From assembly GCA_951217055.1 (NCBI GenBank), contig OX578286.1, forward strand, positions 3,636,033-3,700,032: 64,000 bases of DNA, given 5' to 3'. Below the pieces are notes generated by a model that was given only the letters and a program-made list of their open reading frames with translations, did no database searches and had not been told where the DNA came from. Every line of letters starts with the position of its first letter. Position 1 is the first letter of the stretch. This document shows, piece after piece, positions 10,211 through 21,713 of this stretch. The DNA comes from Gerris lacustris. Taxonomy: Eukaryota; Arthropoda; Insecta; Hemiptera; Gerridae. Both the position numbers and the translations under genes were made by a program.

Positions 10211-10700
10211 ATGAGCTACTTCCCTCCCTGTAAACTAGGGAGGAAAGTTCACTTTTTCTCCCCGCTGGAGGTAAAAATTATTTTCAGACATCAGGGAACA
10301 AGTTTGATCCCGTGTCTGTCTGTCTGTCGCTCAAAAAGTTTCTCAAAAATCTTGTCCGATTTTAATGAAATTTGTATAGTAGGTCATAATTAGCTCATTG
10401 TTGGTTGTTGGTCCCATATAAGTTTCAACCATCTACGCTCATTTGTTTCTCTTCCACATGCACACAAACATACATTTGTTTACATCTATAGCTTTAAAAG
10501 TACTTATCTGATTTGTATGAAACTTTTATAATTTTTCGAAAGTAACCCGCAGATAACCCTAGATTAATTTGAACCGTCTGCGCTCTTTAACTTTTGTTAA
10601 ATTTATACTTTAATTAATGTAAAAAATCAAAACAATTTTATCATTAAGAAATGGGGAAACAATTAAACAAATTAGACAATAATGGGTTGTAAAAGCATAA
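10211..10700 (+). repeat. Copy of dispersed repeat C, left part
   Basis: Shares with 35216-35660 the sequence CAGACATCAGGGAACA, the GTCTGTCTGTCTGTCGCTC tract, a GTAGGTCATAATTAG block, and a CGCAGATAA...CGTCTG...CTCTTAA block. The right terminal part seen in the 35-kb copy is absent, so this copy is truncated. Confidence 0.6.
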
Positions 10701-11146
10701 AATCAATAAAAGATAGGATGGGAGGAAGCTATGTGCCACACTAATTGGTAGTTTATTCTTACCGTTAGTATTGTCTTTGGACAAAGCGAAAAAAATCGAA
10801 TAAATGTGGTGAGGAGTCAATGGGCATTGAATTCGAGAAGGTCCCCCCCTCCCACAGGTCTAGTGGATTTATTTTTCCCTGCACATAGGTTGGCTAAACT
10901 GAGTATCAAAAGTCAATACTAATTGTAAAAATAGTATCCCAACAAAAACACTAGTGTAAAAAAATAAGCCAAGTCTCGCGCAAAATGTTGTGAGATGATA
11001 GGTTTAGCCAAGTCTTCCACTGTGCGAGTAAGTTCTACTAGGTCTAATTTATCCAGTGCAAGTACATGATGTTTGTCTGTCCCTCTCTCTATTCTCTTTC
11101 CCAAATCACTCTACACGCTTAAATTTAAAACCATTTTCTGACATGG
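10701..11146. other. Sequence without recognisable gene
   Basis: Parts recur at about 12120-12250 in inverted sense (GATGTTTGTCTGTCCCTCTC; CTAGGTCTAATTTATCCAGT), so the stretch is repeat-derived. No coding or RNA feature supported. Confidence 0.45.
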
Positions 11147-11397
11147 CAAGCGTCAATTCTCGCTCCAGTTCTATTGCCGTAAATATTTGGTTGCTAGACT
11201 TGTAAAAAGATTGAAAGCTTGAATTCGGGAATTTGTATCGGTAACGACAGAGAAAAATCATTCTCTAGTATACCTCAGTTGGTAAGAGCGCCTGTAACGG
11301 ATATATAGGAGGCCCGTGGTTCAAGTCCCGGTTCTGGGGTCTATTTTTTTCTGTATGTCTCCAGTAGTTAATGATAATTATACTTTGAATTGAAATG
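11147..11397 (+). mobile_element. tRNA-derived SINE, copy 1
   Basis: About 250 bp, matching the minus-strand copy at 16546-16789 over its whole length. An internal tRNA-like segment (11263-11339) carries an A box (TACCTCAGTTGG, 11271-11282) and a B box (GGTTCAAGTCC, 11318-11328). The segment keeps an acceptor-like pairing (CTCTAG with CTGGGG), but the T-stem does not pair, so it is not a working tRNA gene. The shared 3' part ends GTTAATGATAATTATA. Its mobilisation would depend on a LINE; which one is unknown. Confidence 0.8.
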
Positions 11398-11415
11398 AAA
11401 TAATATTTATTATTT

Positions 11416-12002
11416 TATCTACGATTGATACGAAATATAAACATTATATCTCTGTTTAGATGCGTAGAAAGTTATTCTTTACGTACTTGTATTCATTGCG
11501 CATGCGCGTCTCATAGTTCTGAAGAATTCCTCTTCTTTACTACACTAGTGCGGTAAAGAAGAGGAATTCTTCAGCTTTACGCACGATTAGCGAGTTTGTT
11601 TATATTTAACAAAACTAATTTGTTGTTTGTTTAAATAATTAACTGTTTATATAGAGTTTTTTTGTGAAAATCAATGCGTGATTTAAGTGATTATGACGAA
11701 TATGAGGAGAATGGTTTCCCGAAATAATTAATTCCGCACAAAATACAACTAATGAATTAATGTCATCTTTATCAAAAGAGAAATACGAATTTACATAAAG
11801 GAAGTTTTTTTTTTTTTTTCTGTATTTATTATTTAAATCTAACAATCGTAGATAAAGTACAGTACGCAACTCGTGCGAAAACGGCATTTTGCATTGCTCG
11901 TGTGGTTTTACCACCCTCGCTATCGCTCGGGAGCAAACTCCACACTCGCAAGCAAAATGCTACTTTCCGCACTAAATTTTTCACTCGACGCGTAATGTAC
12001 TA
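11416..12002 (+). mobile_element. Hairpin-bearing MITE family B, copy B1
   Basis: Begins TATCTACGATTG and ends TAATGTACTA. It contains a perfect 20-bp hairpin at 11521-11540/11553-11572 (GAAGAATTCCTCTTCTTTAC arms) and a longer imperfect hairpin of about 130 bp at the right end (about 11866-12002). A poly-T run and a CAATCGTAGATA motif lie between. Other copies are at 21714-22289, 22291-22812 and 32909-33440. No coding capacity. Confidence 0.75.
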
Positions 12003-12810
12003 TTTTCAATTGAGCGTTGCAGCACAAGGACACACATTTTTATACAACATTACATTTAATTTTAGCCCCTTTGGTGTGTGTATTTGCCAAGTCAGAAAGT
12101 GTTTTTAAATTTAAACGTATAGAGTGATGTGGGAAAGAGAATAGAGAGAGGGACAGACATATATCATGTACTTGCACTGGATAAATTAGACCTAGTAGAA
12201 CTTACTCGGACAGTGGGGGACTTGGATTTTTTTTTTTTTTTTACACTAGTGTTTTTGTTGGGATTTTACTTCTTGTGGTAAGTGTAAGTAATTTTTCGTT
12301 TTTCTTTCTTTGTTCTTGATTGATAGTTCTTGGGTCTTTTATCTTTTTGGTTTTTTCGTGTACCTTCTTCGTCGGTGGGTGTTCCAATTGAACTAAATAA
12401 AATTATTTGGAGTAAATATGTTTACACTTTGATAACTGTCAAATCTACCTTAACGAACGTTCTCAACATCACTTTTTAGTTTTAAAGTTATCCACTAGGT
12501 TGCTCTAGTGGCGCTGTTTACAATTTTTAAATTTTTTACAATATTTTGAATAGTTGGTTTTTCTATTAGCCTTGAAAGGGACAAAGAACCAGATTTTTTA
12601 ATTTTTCCTTTATTTGTACAATAAACTCTACCAATATACAAAATTTCAAGTTTCTAGGATTGTTAGAAGTGCCTTAGAATTATGATGAGTGAGTCAGTGA
12701 GTCATTGAGTGATGAAATGACCAAATTTTAGGCTCATATATCTTATGAACTACTATGGGTAGAGGTGTGAAATTTTAATTTATGGCTCAGTTTGTCGTGA
12801 ACTTTAAATT
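12003..12810. other. Repeat-derived sequence without gene
   Basis: 12120-12250 is an inverted relative of 10915-11100. The rest, including a GAGTGAGTCAGTGAGTCATT run near 12690, shows no feature that I can identify. Confidence 0.4.
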
Positions 12811-13275
12811 AATAGTATATTATGTTACTAGGCTGTGAAGTGAGTTTTTTCTTAAAGAAAAAACACTTCACAGTCGCGTAGCATATGCTATTTTTTCCGA
12901 GGTAGCAGACAATGAAAAAACATTAAATATTAATCACTAATCAATATATAATAATAACAAATATTAGTACATACTTAAGACTTAAAAAAAGAAACCTTAA
13001 AAAGAGGTTACACTATAAGAAAAGATAAATAAAATGCATTGACATCTAGCGGATTTTAATCGTACTAGAAGCATTTCTACAAAGACTGCAGCGGTACTAA
13101 CGGAAGTTTTGACAACTACCCGCCGGAAAAAAAAATCTTTTAGTTCCTAGGACGTAAAAGATTTTTTCTTTACAGCTAGGAGTAATGAAAAGATTTTTTA
13201 AGTCCACGTAATGAAAAAATGGATTTTAGCTATGTTTTTTAGGCTCTAAAGTTACTATTTCACAGCCTTCCACGG
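12811..13275 (+). mobile_element. Hairpin-capped MITE family A, copy A1
   Basis: Starts AATAGTATATTATGTTACTA and ends TTTCACAGCCTTCCACGG. The left cap is a compact hairpin (about 12832-12876) in which CTGTGAAGTG...TTTTTTCTT pairs with AAGAAAAAACACTTCACAG. This copy has lost the loop seen in A2 and A4. The AGGCTGTGAA motif at the left and TTCACAGCCT at the right form short terminal inverted repeats. No coding capacity. Confidence 0.75.
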
Positions 13276-13294
13276 AAAAAAGCATTTTTTTTTT

Positions 13295-13537
13295 AACATT
13301 AAAACGAGGGTCTTGCAATAAATATGTATTGAGTATTGAGCATAAAGTTAATCATGAAGAGTTTATGGTTGTAGTAGAGTGAGTCCCTAACCCATTTACG
13401 TCCCGGCCTACTCCATTTAAAATATTATAAAATATATCACTTCACTACACAAAAACCTCCACGTAATGAAAAAATGGATTTTAGCTATGTTTTTTAGGCT
13501 CTAAAGTTACTATTTCACAGCCTACCACGGAAAAAAT
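13295..13537 (+). repeat. Dispersed repeat G followed by a family A right-end fragment
   Basis: 13300-13455 matches 25444-25600 (GAGGGTCTTGCAATAAATAT; CCCGGCCTACTCCATTTAAA). 13458-13537 repeats the last 80 bp of family A (ATGGATTTTAGCTATG...CACAGCCTACCACGG). Confidence 0.65.
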
Positions 13538-14160
13538 TAATTTATATATGTTAGTATCTTCAACAGAATAATGGAGGGGGGACCAAATCGCCGTAAGTTG
13601 GTTCCATTAAAGGATGGTACGGCTGTACTCACTACCATGCCCCCAGATAATGAATGGAAAAACTCTGGACCAAATAATTATGAACTCGTATTTGGTGCCA
13701 GTTGTATCGTACAGATTGTTTTATGATTTATTTTTGGGAAAGGTTTGAAATTTTAAGGTTGAGATCGATTTTTCATCTGTTTGATATCAAACCCAAATTA
13801 CCTTCAAAGTTACGTTTTAATTATTTCATTCGTTCTCATTTACCCCCCCCCCCCCCCATCAAAGGGAAATTTCAAAGCCGTCATTTACCCTGGAGGGGGA
13901 AATTAATTGTAAAATTAGTTACAAGCCTGTCTTATAACACTTCTTTTTTTATTCTTGGCTTTTTTTCATTTCCTTTTATTTCTCTACATAAGAAAAGTCA
14001 AATAAAAATGCTGTGTAATGCAGTGACACACTAAAAAAAAGGTGTTTTTTTAAGCTACGGCCGAAAAAAAGATTGCCAATTGGTGTGGCACATAGCTTCC
14101 TCGTATCCTATTACGTTCTTTATTCATTTAATGCATTTATAAGCCATTATTGTCTATTTT
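13538..14160. other. Sequence without recognisable gene
   Basis: Contains a C13-like homopolymer near 13845-13857 and a GTGTGGCACATAGCTTCCTCG block near 14080 that echoes one near 10727 (AAGCTATGTGCCACACTAAT) in inverted sense. The frames here have no recognisable motif. Confidence 0.4.
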
Positions 14161-14764
14161 TAGGGTTTCGTTGGTAAAACAAAAAAAAAAAAAAATTGTT
14201 TCGTTCCTGTGTCTGTCTGTCACTCTGTACGGTTCCAATAACTTTTGAATCAAAAGAGATAGAAACATGAAACTTTCCAGTATTAAAGGTCGTTTTGACG
14301 CACACACAGGAAAAATATAGCGAAAAATTATCAGCTGTTCAAATTCAAAATGGCAGATAATTCACGGCACACAATTTTTTTTTAAATTTTGAGTGGGGTA
14401 TCAAATAAAAGGTATTGGAGAGTAGATTACACAAATGTATAACACTTGTGGATAGTGTTTAATTTTCTGCGCCATTTTGTCAAAAAACATCAAAATTATG
14501 CGTGTCCCCCCCCCCCAGAATACAGCAGAACTGTATTTCTGCTGTCTCTAAAAATATATAAAAAAAATGCAAAATGTGGGGTCTGCTGGGCCAAAGAAAA
14601 AATAAGAATACCAATTTGATCTGATTAGCTGGGAATCCAAAATGAATGCCTGTCATGGAGAAAAAGTATGTTTTTTTAAATTTGATTGGGGTATCAAATG
14701 AAAGATATTGGAGAGTAGATTACATAAATATATAACACTTGTGGTTAGTGTTTAATTTTGCGTG
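14161..14764 (-). mobile_element. TIR element family D, truncated copy D1
   Basis: Begins at the terminal motif TAGGGTTTCGTTGGT and a GTGTCTGTCTGTCACTCTG tract. It then follows family D in the orientation opposite to the copy at 23259-24830 (the TATCAGCTGTTCAAATTCAA block is inverted there at about 24640-24660). Two degenerate internal units are visible, each with GTATCAAAT, GGAGAGTAGATTACA and CCATTTTGTCAAAA. The far terminal repeat is missing where repeat E begins. Confidence 0.65.
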
Positions 14765-14769
14765 CCATT

Positions 14770-14940
14770 TTGTCAAAATGTATGATGGCTAAAAGTATTA
14801 AAATAATGCATTGTCACCGTGTTCTGAGCTATTCTAAAAGTTTCAAATGTCTAGCTACTCGGGAAGTTAGTTAAAAATCGATTGCAAGATTTGTACTAGA
14901 CAAACAAACAAACAAGAAAGCAAGCTAATAAAAACGTAGT
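14770..14940 (+). repeat. Dispersed repeat E, 5'-truncated copy
   Basis: Shares GATGGCTAAAAGTATTAAAA, TGTTCTGAGCTATTC, CTACTCGGGAAGTTAGTT and an ACAAACAAACAA-type tail ending AAAACGTAGTAA with copies at 17926-18262, 21246-21602 and 36618-36935. Variable 5' truncation with a constant 3' end suggests a retroposed (RTE-like or SINE) tail; this is inference. Confidence 0.6.
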
Positions 14941-15400
14941 AATAAATAAGTTGATTTTTCACGTCATTTTGTTTTGTCCAGGTATAAAGTTCTATATTAT
15001 GGTTCTGTAAATGAATGAATTAAGAAGCTCGATAATTAATATTCTACATAATAAATATTCACATGTGAATAACTCACGAATATACGCTAATATTTGAGTG
15101 AAATATATATTTGTACGCTGAAGTCACGACATGGTTTATTTTGTTTTGAAACCAGTTTTGATTCAAAGCTCAATCTTGCGTAGTCTTTTAACTCGAATTT
15201 CTTTTCTACCACCTTTATATTTTCATATATTCTCAAACAGGTTTTATATTCTTATATATTTTAACACTAGAAAACAAATAAAAAGGGGAATTCGACAAGA
15301 AGGTTCTTGTCGAGGTATTTTTTTCCACATTATGTACTACAATTCTTTGTAATCTAATATTATTGTTTTGCTGGATATTATATTCACAAGAATTATTTTT
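14941..15400. other. AT-rich sequence without recognisable feature
   Basis: No gene, RNA or repeat relationship that I can support. Short open frames have no motif. Confidence 0.4.
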
Positions 15401-16076
15401 AGGGTCCGTAGGCAAAACCAAGGACCCTTATATTTTCCTGCGTGTGTCTGTCCGTCCGTCCTGTCGCCTGCTCTCACCTTTCGACCGATTCTCTTTGAAA
15501 TTTGGCATGTATGTGTCTTGTACCTACCCACATATTTGAAAAATATAGCGACTTTGAAAAAATATTTTTTCAAAAAAATTAGGGTAAAACAACTTAAGGG
15601 TTAAAATTTTTTATTTTTTTTTTCGACACCGTGAGGGGTATCATATGAAAGGGTACGTCGAGCTGATAACAAAAATATATAATTCTTTGGTTATAACTTT
15701 GATAGGGCGAGCGTAGGCAAGTATGAAGTGGGTGTGAAACGTGCCCTCTATCTCGCTTATGTGAAGTGCAAAACATCTGAAAAAATTCCTGAACATTCTT
15801 CGACCAAAAGTAAAGATACCACTTTTTGGAAATTTCGAAAAAAATGTTATTTTATTTTTTATTGACAAAATACGGTTTTTTTTATAACTATGGTCTTTTC
15901 GATGTATTTATATGGTTGTAGTCCGGTTCAATGGCAAAAAAATACTTTATCAGAAGTTTGTTTATGTGTTTTAGAATATCAGACCCATAGGATAGTTCAA
16001 AGTAAGCTTTTTAGCATTTTAAAAAACACCATCAATAGGGTATTACTTAAACTATACAGGGTTGCCTACGGACCCT
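15401..16076 (+). mobile_element. Non-autonomous TIR element family F
   Basis: 676 bp bounded by perfect inverted termini AGGGTCCGTAGGCAA (15401) and TTGCCTACGGACCCT (ending 16076). Just inside the left end is a GTGTCTGTCCGTCCGTCC tract. No transposase frame is present. A target-site duplication is not obvious, so the superfamily is unassigned. Confidence 0.75.
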
Positions 16077-16545
16077 CGCTGTGTGCTGACTAGCACACAC
16101 TTGACCTGTTTATTTAATCCCTAATTCCTTTTGTGACTTTCTTTTTTAGAGTTTCGAACCCCTTATGCTTTTGGTAGTTCGTCCGTCCGTCCGCCACATC
16201 TTTGAGTAAATATTCCGAACTTATACTCTCAAAATGTCTTAGGCGAACTGATCGCACTATTTTATTATTTCTTTATATCGTTCGTCGCAACTTTGATCAT
16301 ATCTTTCAACCTATTGTAGCTAGAAATTTGAAATTTTGAATATAACAAACTTTCTTCCTCAAAAACTGGAAAAAAATGTTACGAACTTCATAACTTGAAA
16401 TTTCTTCGATCAGCGAGCAATTTTAAACTAATAGCAACATTTTTTATCTTTTGTAATTTTTCAGTATAAATGGATAAATGTAGATCACAAATATATATCG
16501 AGTTTCTAAAATGGTGGCCATTTTACCCCCATAATTACTAATTTA
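16077..16545. other. Sequence without recognisable gene
   Basis: Contains a GTCCGTCCGTCCGCC tract near 16180, in the style of the other dispersed repeats here. No terminal repeats or coding region found. Confidence 0.4.
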
Positions 16546-16789
16546 AATCAAATTATAATTATCATTAACTACAGGAGACATACAGAGAAAAATAGACCCC
16601 AGCACCGGGACTTGAACCACGGGCCTCCTATATATGCGTTAAAGGCGCTCATACCAACTGAGCTATACTGGAGAATGATCTTTCTCTGTCGTTACCGATA
16701 CCAAGTCCCGAATCCAAGCTTTCAATCTTTTCTACAAATCTAGCAAGCCAATATTCACGGCAATAGAACTAGACCGAGAATTAACGCTT
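16546..16789 (-). mobile_element. tRNA-derived SINE, copy 2 (best preserved)
   Basis: The tRNA-like segment is 16597-16673 on the minus strand. It has CTCCAG/CTGGGG acceptor-like pairing, a perfect GCTC/GAGC D-stem, an A box TAGCTCAGTTGG (16654-16665) and a B box GGTTCAAGTCC (16608-16618). About 115 bp lie upstream and 50 bp downstream of it, shared with copy 1. The T-stem is mispaired, so this is a SINE rather than a tRNA gene. Confidence 0.82.
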
Positions 16790-16814
16790 ATAATTATAAA
16801 GTACTCAATTAGTA

Positions 16815-17746
16815 GGGGAGACCGGGGACGGTTGAAACATTTTTTACAAAATCGCTTCCTACAAAAACATTTTAACCTCAATGTATTTGACAGTGGGCCT
16901 TAATTGAACTTAAGTTATCAGACTAGAAATGGATGAGGTTAAAGATTATCTACATTACAAAAATATTTATAGGCATTTTAAAAATTCAGGAAAAATGTTT
17001 CAACCGACCCCATACCAGGGGCGGTTGTAACAGTTATTAGGGTTAGTTGTAACACTAACAGAATAAAGAGAATTATGTTAGAAATACTTATTTATCGAGT
17101 CAAAATCACAGAACATGCGAAGCAAAATAATTAAATAATTGGTCATACGCAGAATAATAGGTGTTTAAGATAATTAAAACAATAATAAATATTCTAAATG
17201 TAATTTGTATAATATATTTTGTAGTTCAAGTTTAATTATCATTAAAACTAATAAAATTTGACAAAAGTAAAAAAAAAAAACAATAAATTTAAATTATTTA
17301 AATTATACTTAAAGTGTATTTGAAAATTTCATACTTTATAGCCAGCTGGTAACTTAATTGTAAACATTGTTACAACCGTACTTAGAACGTGTTTTAAAAA
17401 AGTTGTCGTCATAACCTCCGAAACAATTTAGATAAAAATGAATTACACCTGTTGAACTTCCATAACCAAAGTTCTTACGTTAAAAACTATCATAACCACA
17501 ACTATTTTAGTTTTGGATAAAAAAGCAAAAGAGTAGCAACAAAAATACTTACTTTTGGACGCGAAAACACAATACCCCCTCTCAGAAACTTATGATAAAC
17601 TCGAAACGACACCAAACCCAAAAGTTCAGATTCCGCCACGGAAGCCGCCTCCCTTTTCCTTGGTTGTTCCCAAATATAGCTAATTTTTCCACCCATTAAT
17701 TAGGTTGTTTCAACCGTACCTTGTTTCGACCGTCCCCGGTCTCCCC
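16815..17746. mobile_element. 932-bp MITE with 24-bp terminal inverted repeats and TA flanks
   Basis: Left end GGGGAGACCGGGGACGG...GAAAC and right end GTTTC...CCGTCCCCGGTCTCCCC are inverted copies with one mismatch. TA lies on both sides (16813-16814; 17747-17748), the duplication expected for Tc1/mariner-type insertion. The same GGGGCGGTTGTAAC type of motif also recurs internally near 17020-17060. No transposase is encoded. Confidence 0.8.
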
Positions 17747-17818
17747 TACATGTACATAGTACAATCAATTAGAAATTCAAATTTTTAGGTAGTATTCTTA
17801 CTACGGAAAGATTAAATT

Positions 17819-17919
17819 TTAATTTAAATCAAATTATAATTATCATTAACTACGGGAGACATACAGAGAAAAATAGACCCCATTACCGAGACTTAAACCA
17901 CGGGCCTCCTATATATCCG
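17819..17919 (-). mobile_element. tRNA-derived SINE, 5'-truncated copy 3
   Basis: The 3' third of the SINE (tail plus B-box region) is retained with a few substitutions. It abuts repeat E at about 17920. The A box is lost. Confidence 0.7.
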
Positions 17920-17925
17920 ATATTT

Positions 17926-18262
17926 CCTGTTTTGCTGTCATTCAATGTTTATATCACAAATTTGAAACCCGTCAAAATGAAGTTGGCGTAAATATGGGAC
18001 ATGGCAAAACAAATAAAATAACTTGCGGATTTATTCCGAACTAACTTTCCGTACAGCAAAATTAGCTCAAAACGAATTTAATTCTGCTGAAAGATGGCTA
18101 AAAGTATTAAAATAATGCATTGTCATCGTGTTCTGAGCTATTCTAAAAGTTTCACATGTCTAGCTACTCGGGAAGTTAGTTTAAAAATGGATTGCAAGAT
18201 TTGTACTGGACACACAAACAGACAAACAAGAAAGCAAGCTAATAAAAACGTAGTAAAATCAA
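17926..18262 (+). repeat. Dispersed repeat E, long copy
   Basis: Begins TTTCCTGTTTTGCTGTCATT and ends with an ACAAACAAGAAAGCAAGC / AAAACGTAGTAAAAT tail. It matches 21246-21602 nearly along its whole length. Confidence 0.7.
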
Positions 18263-19458
18263 TTTCGTTTAGCCAATTTTGCTCCTATAAAGTCGCGTCG
18301 GACCGGTGGCGACGGACGGACACACACATACATACCGGATAATCGATTAAAAAAATAATTTGGCCATCCCTACTCTATAGATATTATACAACATGGATAT
18401 TGAATATGTTGTACTGAACATAGTCTTGGAACAGATATCCAACATAAATTGAATAATGTATTATTTTATAGTATACAGCGTATTTCTAAGTTGATTTAAT
18501 TTCATATAATATTATTTTGTAGTTTTCTTCATCTGTCACATCTAATCTAATTTTCTATTTAAGTTCTATCAGCTGTTGAGTTCCATCCTTCCAAACTTAA
18601 CTTTTTACAAAAAAGAAAAAAAAAAACTAAATTTGTTTGACTTTTTAAAAGATTACCAAGTTTCTGGTTAAAAAACACATCAACGTGAAGAGGGTTTGTG
18701 AATAAAACATTTTGTTTGAGCTTAAATTCATTTCTTGAGGTTTTCTTGCCACTTAAAGTATAACAGAGTTGTTGTTTTAAATGCAGCTAAGTTTAAACTT
18801 GCTGAGGGCGTCATACTGCTTCCTTGTCAGATCTTTTCCTACCCATCTTCGTAATATATGAAGACGGCACATTATATGCGGATATTGTGGACACACATAT
18901 CATGTGTGTATCCTTCTATTCAATGTGGGTCATTCATTATTCATGGTTTTAGAATATGAGAAGACATTTAGACCATGTTTTAGTTCTTCAAAATTGGGGA
19001 TATTTCGCCTCGTTCGAGGCATAATCATGTCAGTCAAAAGATGTTAAAAATTACAGGTATCACAAATCTTTAACAATTATTGGATTCAACACTTTATATT
19101 ACCATATACCGATGCTTCGCTAAGGAGTGCCTTGCAGGGGAGATACATTTCATCTAATGTCACATTAACCCTAGAATGCTAACCATCTGTCAAACGATAT
19201 GTCATCTTTAGAATCTGAATGTGGAACTGATAGAAGTGTAGAAGGGTCATTCAAGGGTGGGAGATAGCATAGCTGAGATGTTGGAGTTCTGTGTTTTACA
19301 GACACCGTGCATTCGTAGTTAAAAAAAAAAAAAAATGGGAGTAATTTTGATTCCAGGTTAGCATTTAAGAGTTAAAATTAACTAGTTAAGGCTAAAAGTA
19401 AGGAGTTAATAACAAATAATAAGAATAGTTATTTACGCAACAAGGGAGAGAAGTATGT
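18263..19458. other. Sequence without recognisable gene
   Basis: About 1.2 kb in which I see no coding region, terminal repeats or RNA gene. Confidence 0.4.
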
Positions 19459-19986
19459 TTTTCCGTGGTAGGCTGTGAAATAGTAACTTTAAAGCCTAAG
19501 AAACATAGCTAAAATCCATTTTTTCATTACGTGGACTTAAAAAAATCTTTTCATTACTCCTAGCTGTAAAGAAAAAATCATTTACGTCCTAGGAACTAAA
19601 AGATTTTTATTTTCCGGCGGGTAGTTGTCAAAACTTCCATAAGTAGCGCTGCAGTCTTTGTAGAAATGCTTCTAGTACGATTAAAATCCGATAAATGTCA
19701 ATGCGTTTTATTTATCTTTTCTTATAGTGTAACCTCTTTTTAAGGTTTCTTTTTTTAAGTATGTACTATGTACTAATATTTGTTATTATTATATATTGAT
19801 TAGTGATTAATATTTAATGTTTTTTCATTGTCTGCTACCTCGGAATAAATAGCATATGCTTACACGACTGTGAAGTGTTTTTTCTTTACCTTGGCAATGT
19901 TTACTGTCTCGCTTCGCTCGTCAGTAAATGTAATTGCCGCGGTAAAGAAAAAACTCACTTCACAGCCTAGTAACATTATATACTAT
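19459..19986 (-). mobile_element. Hairpin-capped MITE family A, copy A2 (full length)
   Basis: 528 bp on the minus strand. The cap hairpin at about 19870-19972 retains the long loop arm. GTGAAGTG(TT)TTTTTCTTTACC pairs with its complement, and a nested TTTACTG/CAGTAAA pair encloses a CGCTTCGCTCG core. The open frame crossing it is a by-product of the inverted repeat. Confidence 0.78.
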
Positions 19987-21245
19987 ACCTACTTTGCTGT
20001 CATCACTGATAAAAAAACAATAACATTGGAGGGGACAACATTAAAAAAACATTGGGGGATTGGAAAGGACACTTTAATTTTTTGTTTCATTTTTGAGCCT
20101 TCTGTCTAAATTTTTGTACATTTGTTTTATTTTCATATAGAGCAGAATGGGGTGGGGGAATGTTATTTCATAATATTATAATAACGTATATCCTTTATAA
20201 TCTACGAAACCCTAAAAAGTACTTGTGGCTACAAGTACTTCCCTGTAATTTTTTAAATTAAAAGGGATTCACTTTTTTAAATCTGATGTACGAGCTTCAA
20301 AATTGATATATAATAAAGTAACGACAACACTATACAAATACGTCCTTAAAAGTTTGCTTCGTATAAAAAATCTGTTTGCTTCAAATAAAAAATTGTTGCG
20401 TCAAATGAAAAATATGTTTCTATTTTCACTTTATGACTTTTCAAGGAAGTCTCCTCGATCAAAAAGGCCAATTTAAAAAAATTTAGAACTTTGATTGCCC
20501 ATTACTCGGATACTTGATGCTGAATAAATAACTTTTAACTATATTTTCATCTTATAATGTAGCCATTTAAATGTATGCAAAGTTACGTAAAGATCAGAAT
20601 AAATTATTTTATCATCAGAACGGAGAAAAAGTAAGTTTTCAATTCACTCTAGTTTACTCAAGGAGAAAAGTTACTCATTGCAGCGGGAGTAATGGAAAAT
20701 AACAACTTTCATGATTCCCTCCAGTGTTACCTTAGATAAAGAAAAACTAAATAAAGATTGGCAATACTGTTCAATATAATGACTCAGTGATTCTCCCATC
20801 TCATTTTAGTTTTGAATTGCAAATAATTACTACTCATAATTCAATTTTAACTACATGTTTATTACAAACTATCTATATATTATAGACAGTTTATACCTAA
20901 TACCTATATCTATACATGTAATATGAATTATTAAAAAAAATTCAAGATACAAAAGAACTTTTTATATACTACGTTTTTAAATTTTCTGTTGAATCGTATG
21001 TAATGTTGATAATATAATTGTTATTGTTATATAATATATAATGCTAGTGAAAAAAAAAAAAAAAATTAAAAATAATAGTTCCAAATTTATTTACTTCACA
21101 TAAATGACAACCATCTAGAATCTAGAGAGCTGATCTTAAACCACCTATAAAAGGACAAATCTTTGTACAACGGATCTCCCCAACACCAAATCTAAACCGT
21201 GCCATCGATATATTTTAAATAATATAATCGATAAATAATATAATC
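19987..21245. other. Sequence without recognisable gene
   Basis: About 1.25 kb of AT-rich DNA. It ends at repeat E. No feature supported. Confidence 0.4.
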
Positions 21246-21602
21246 GATATATTTCCTGTTTTGCTGTCATTCAATGTTTATCTCTTATTTATAAAAATCA
21301 CAAATTTGAAACCCGTCAAAATGAAGATTGCGTAAATATGGGACATGGCAAAACAAATTAAATAACTTTTTCCGAACTAACTTTCCATGCTGCAAGATTT
21401 GCTGAAAACCAATTAAATTCTTCTGAAAGATGGCTAAAAGTATTAAAATAATGCATTGTCATCGTGTTCTGAGCTATGCTAAATGTTTCAAATGTCTAGC
21501 TATTCGGGAAGTTAGTTAGAAATCGATTGCCAGATTTGTACCGGACAAACAAACAAACAAACAAACAAACATGAAAGCAACCTAATAAAAACGTAGTAAA
21601 AT
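21246..21602 (+). repeat. Dispersed repeat E, long copy
   Basis: Same head and tail as 17926-18262. The tail has an expanded run of four or more ACAA units (ACAAACAAACAAACAAACAA). Confidence 0.7.
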
Positions 21603-21712
21603 TACATTACTAAGTATATGATCTTAACTAACTATACAGGTCGAAGTTAGAGAAGAGCCAAAATTAAAAGTAAACTATTAGTTCTTAGCGGAGTTAAGGC
21701 AAAATTAAATGA
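21603..21712 (+). repeat. Fragment of dispersed repeat H
   Basis: Matches part of 28200-28320 and 34500-34620 (ACTAAGTA, GAAGTTAGAGAAGAG, TTAGCGGAGTTAAGGCAAAA). Confidence 0.55.
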
Positions 21713-21713
21713 A

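Noticed and set aside
11263..11339. Possible functional tRNA gene
   Set aside because: A and B boxes are good, but the T-stem does not pair, and the segment is embedded in a repeat with further copies at 16597-16673 and 17819-17919.
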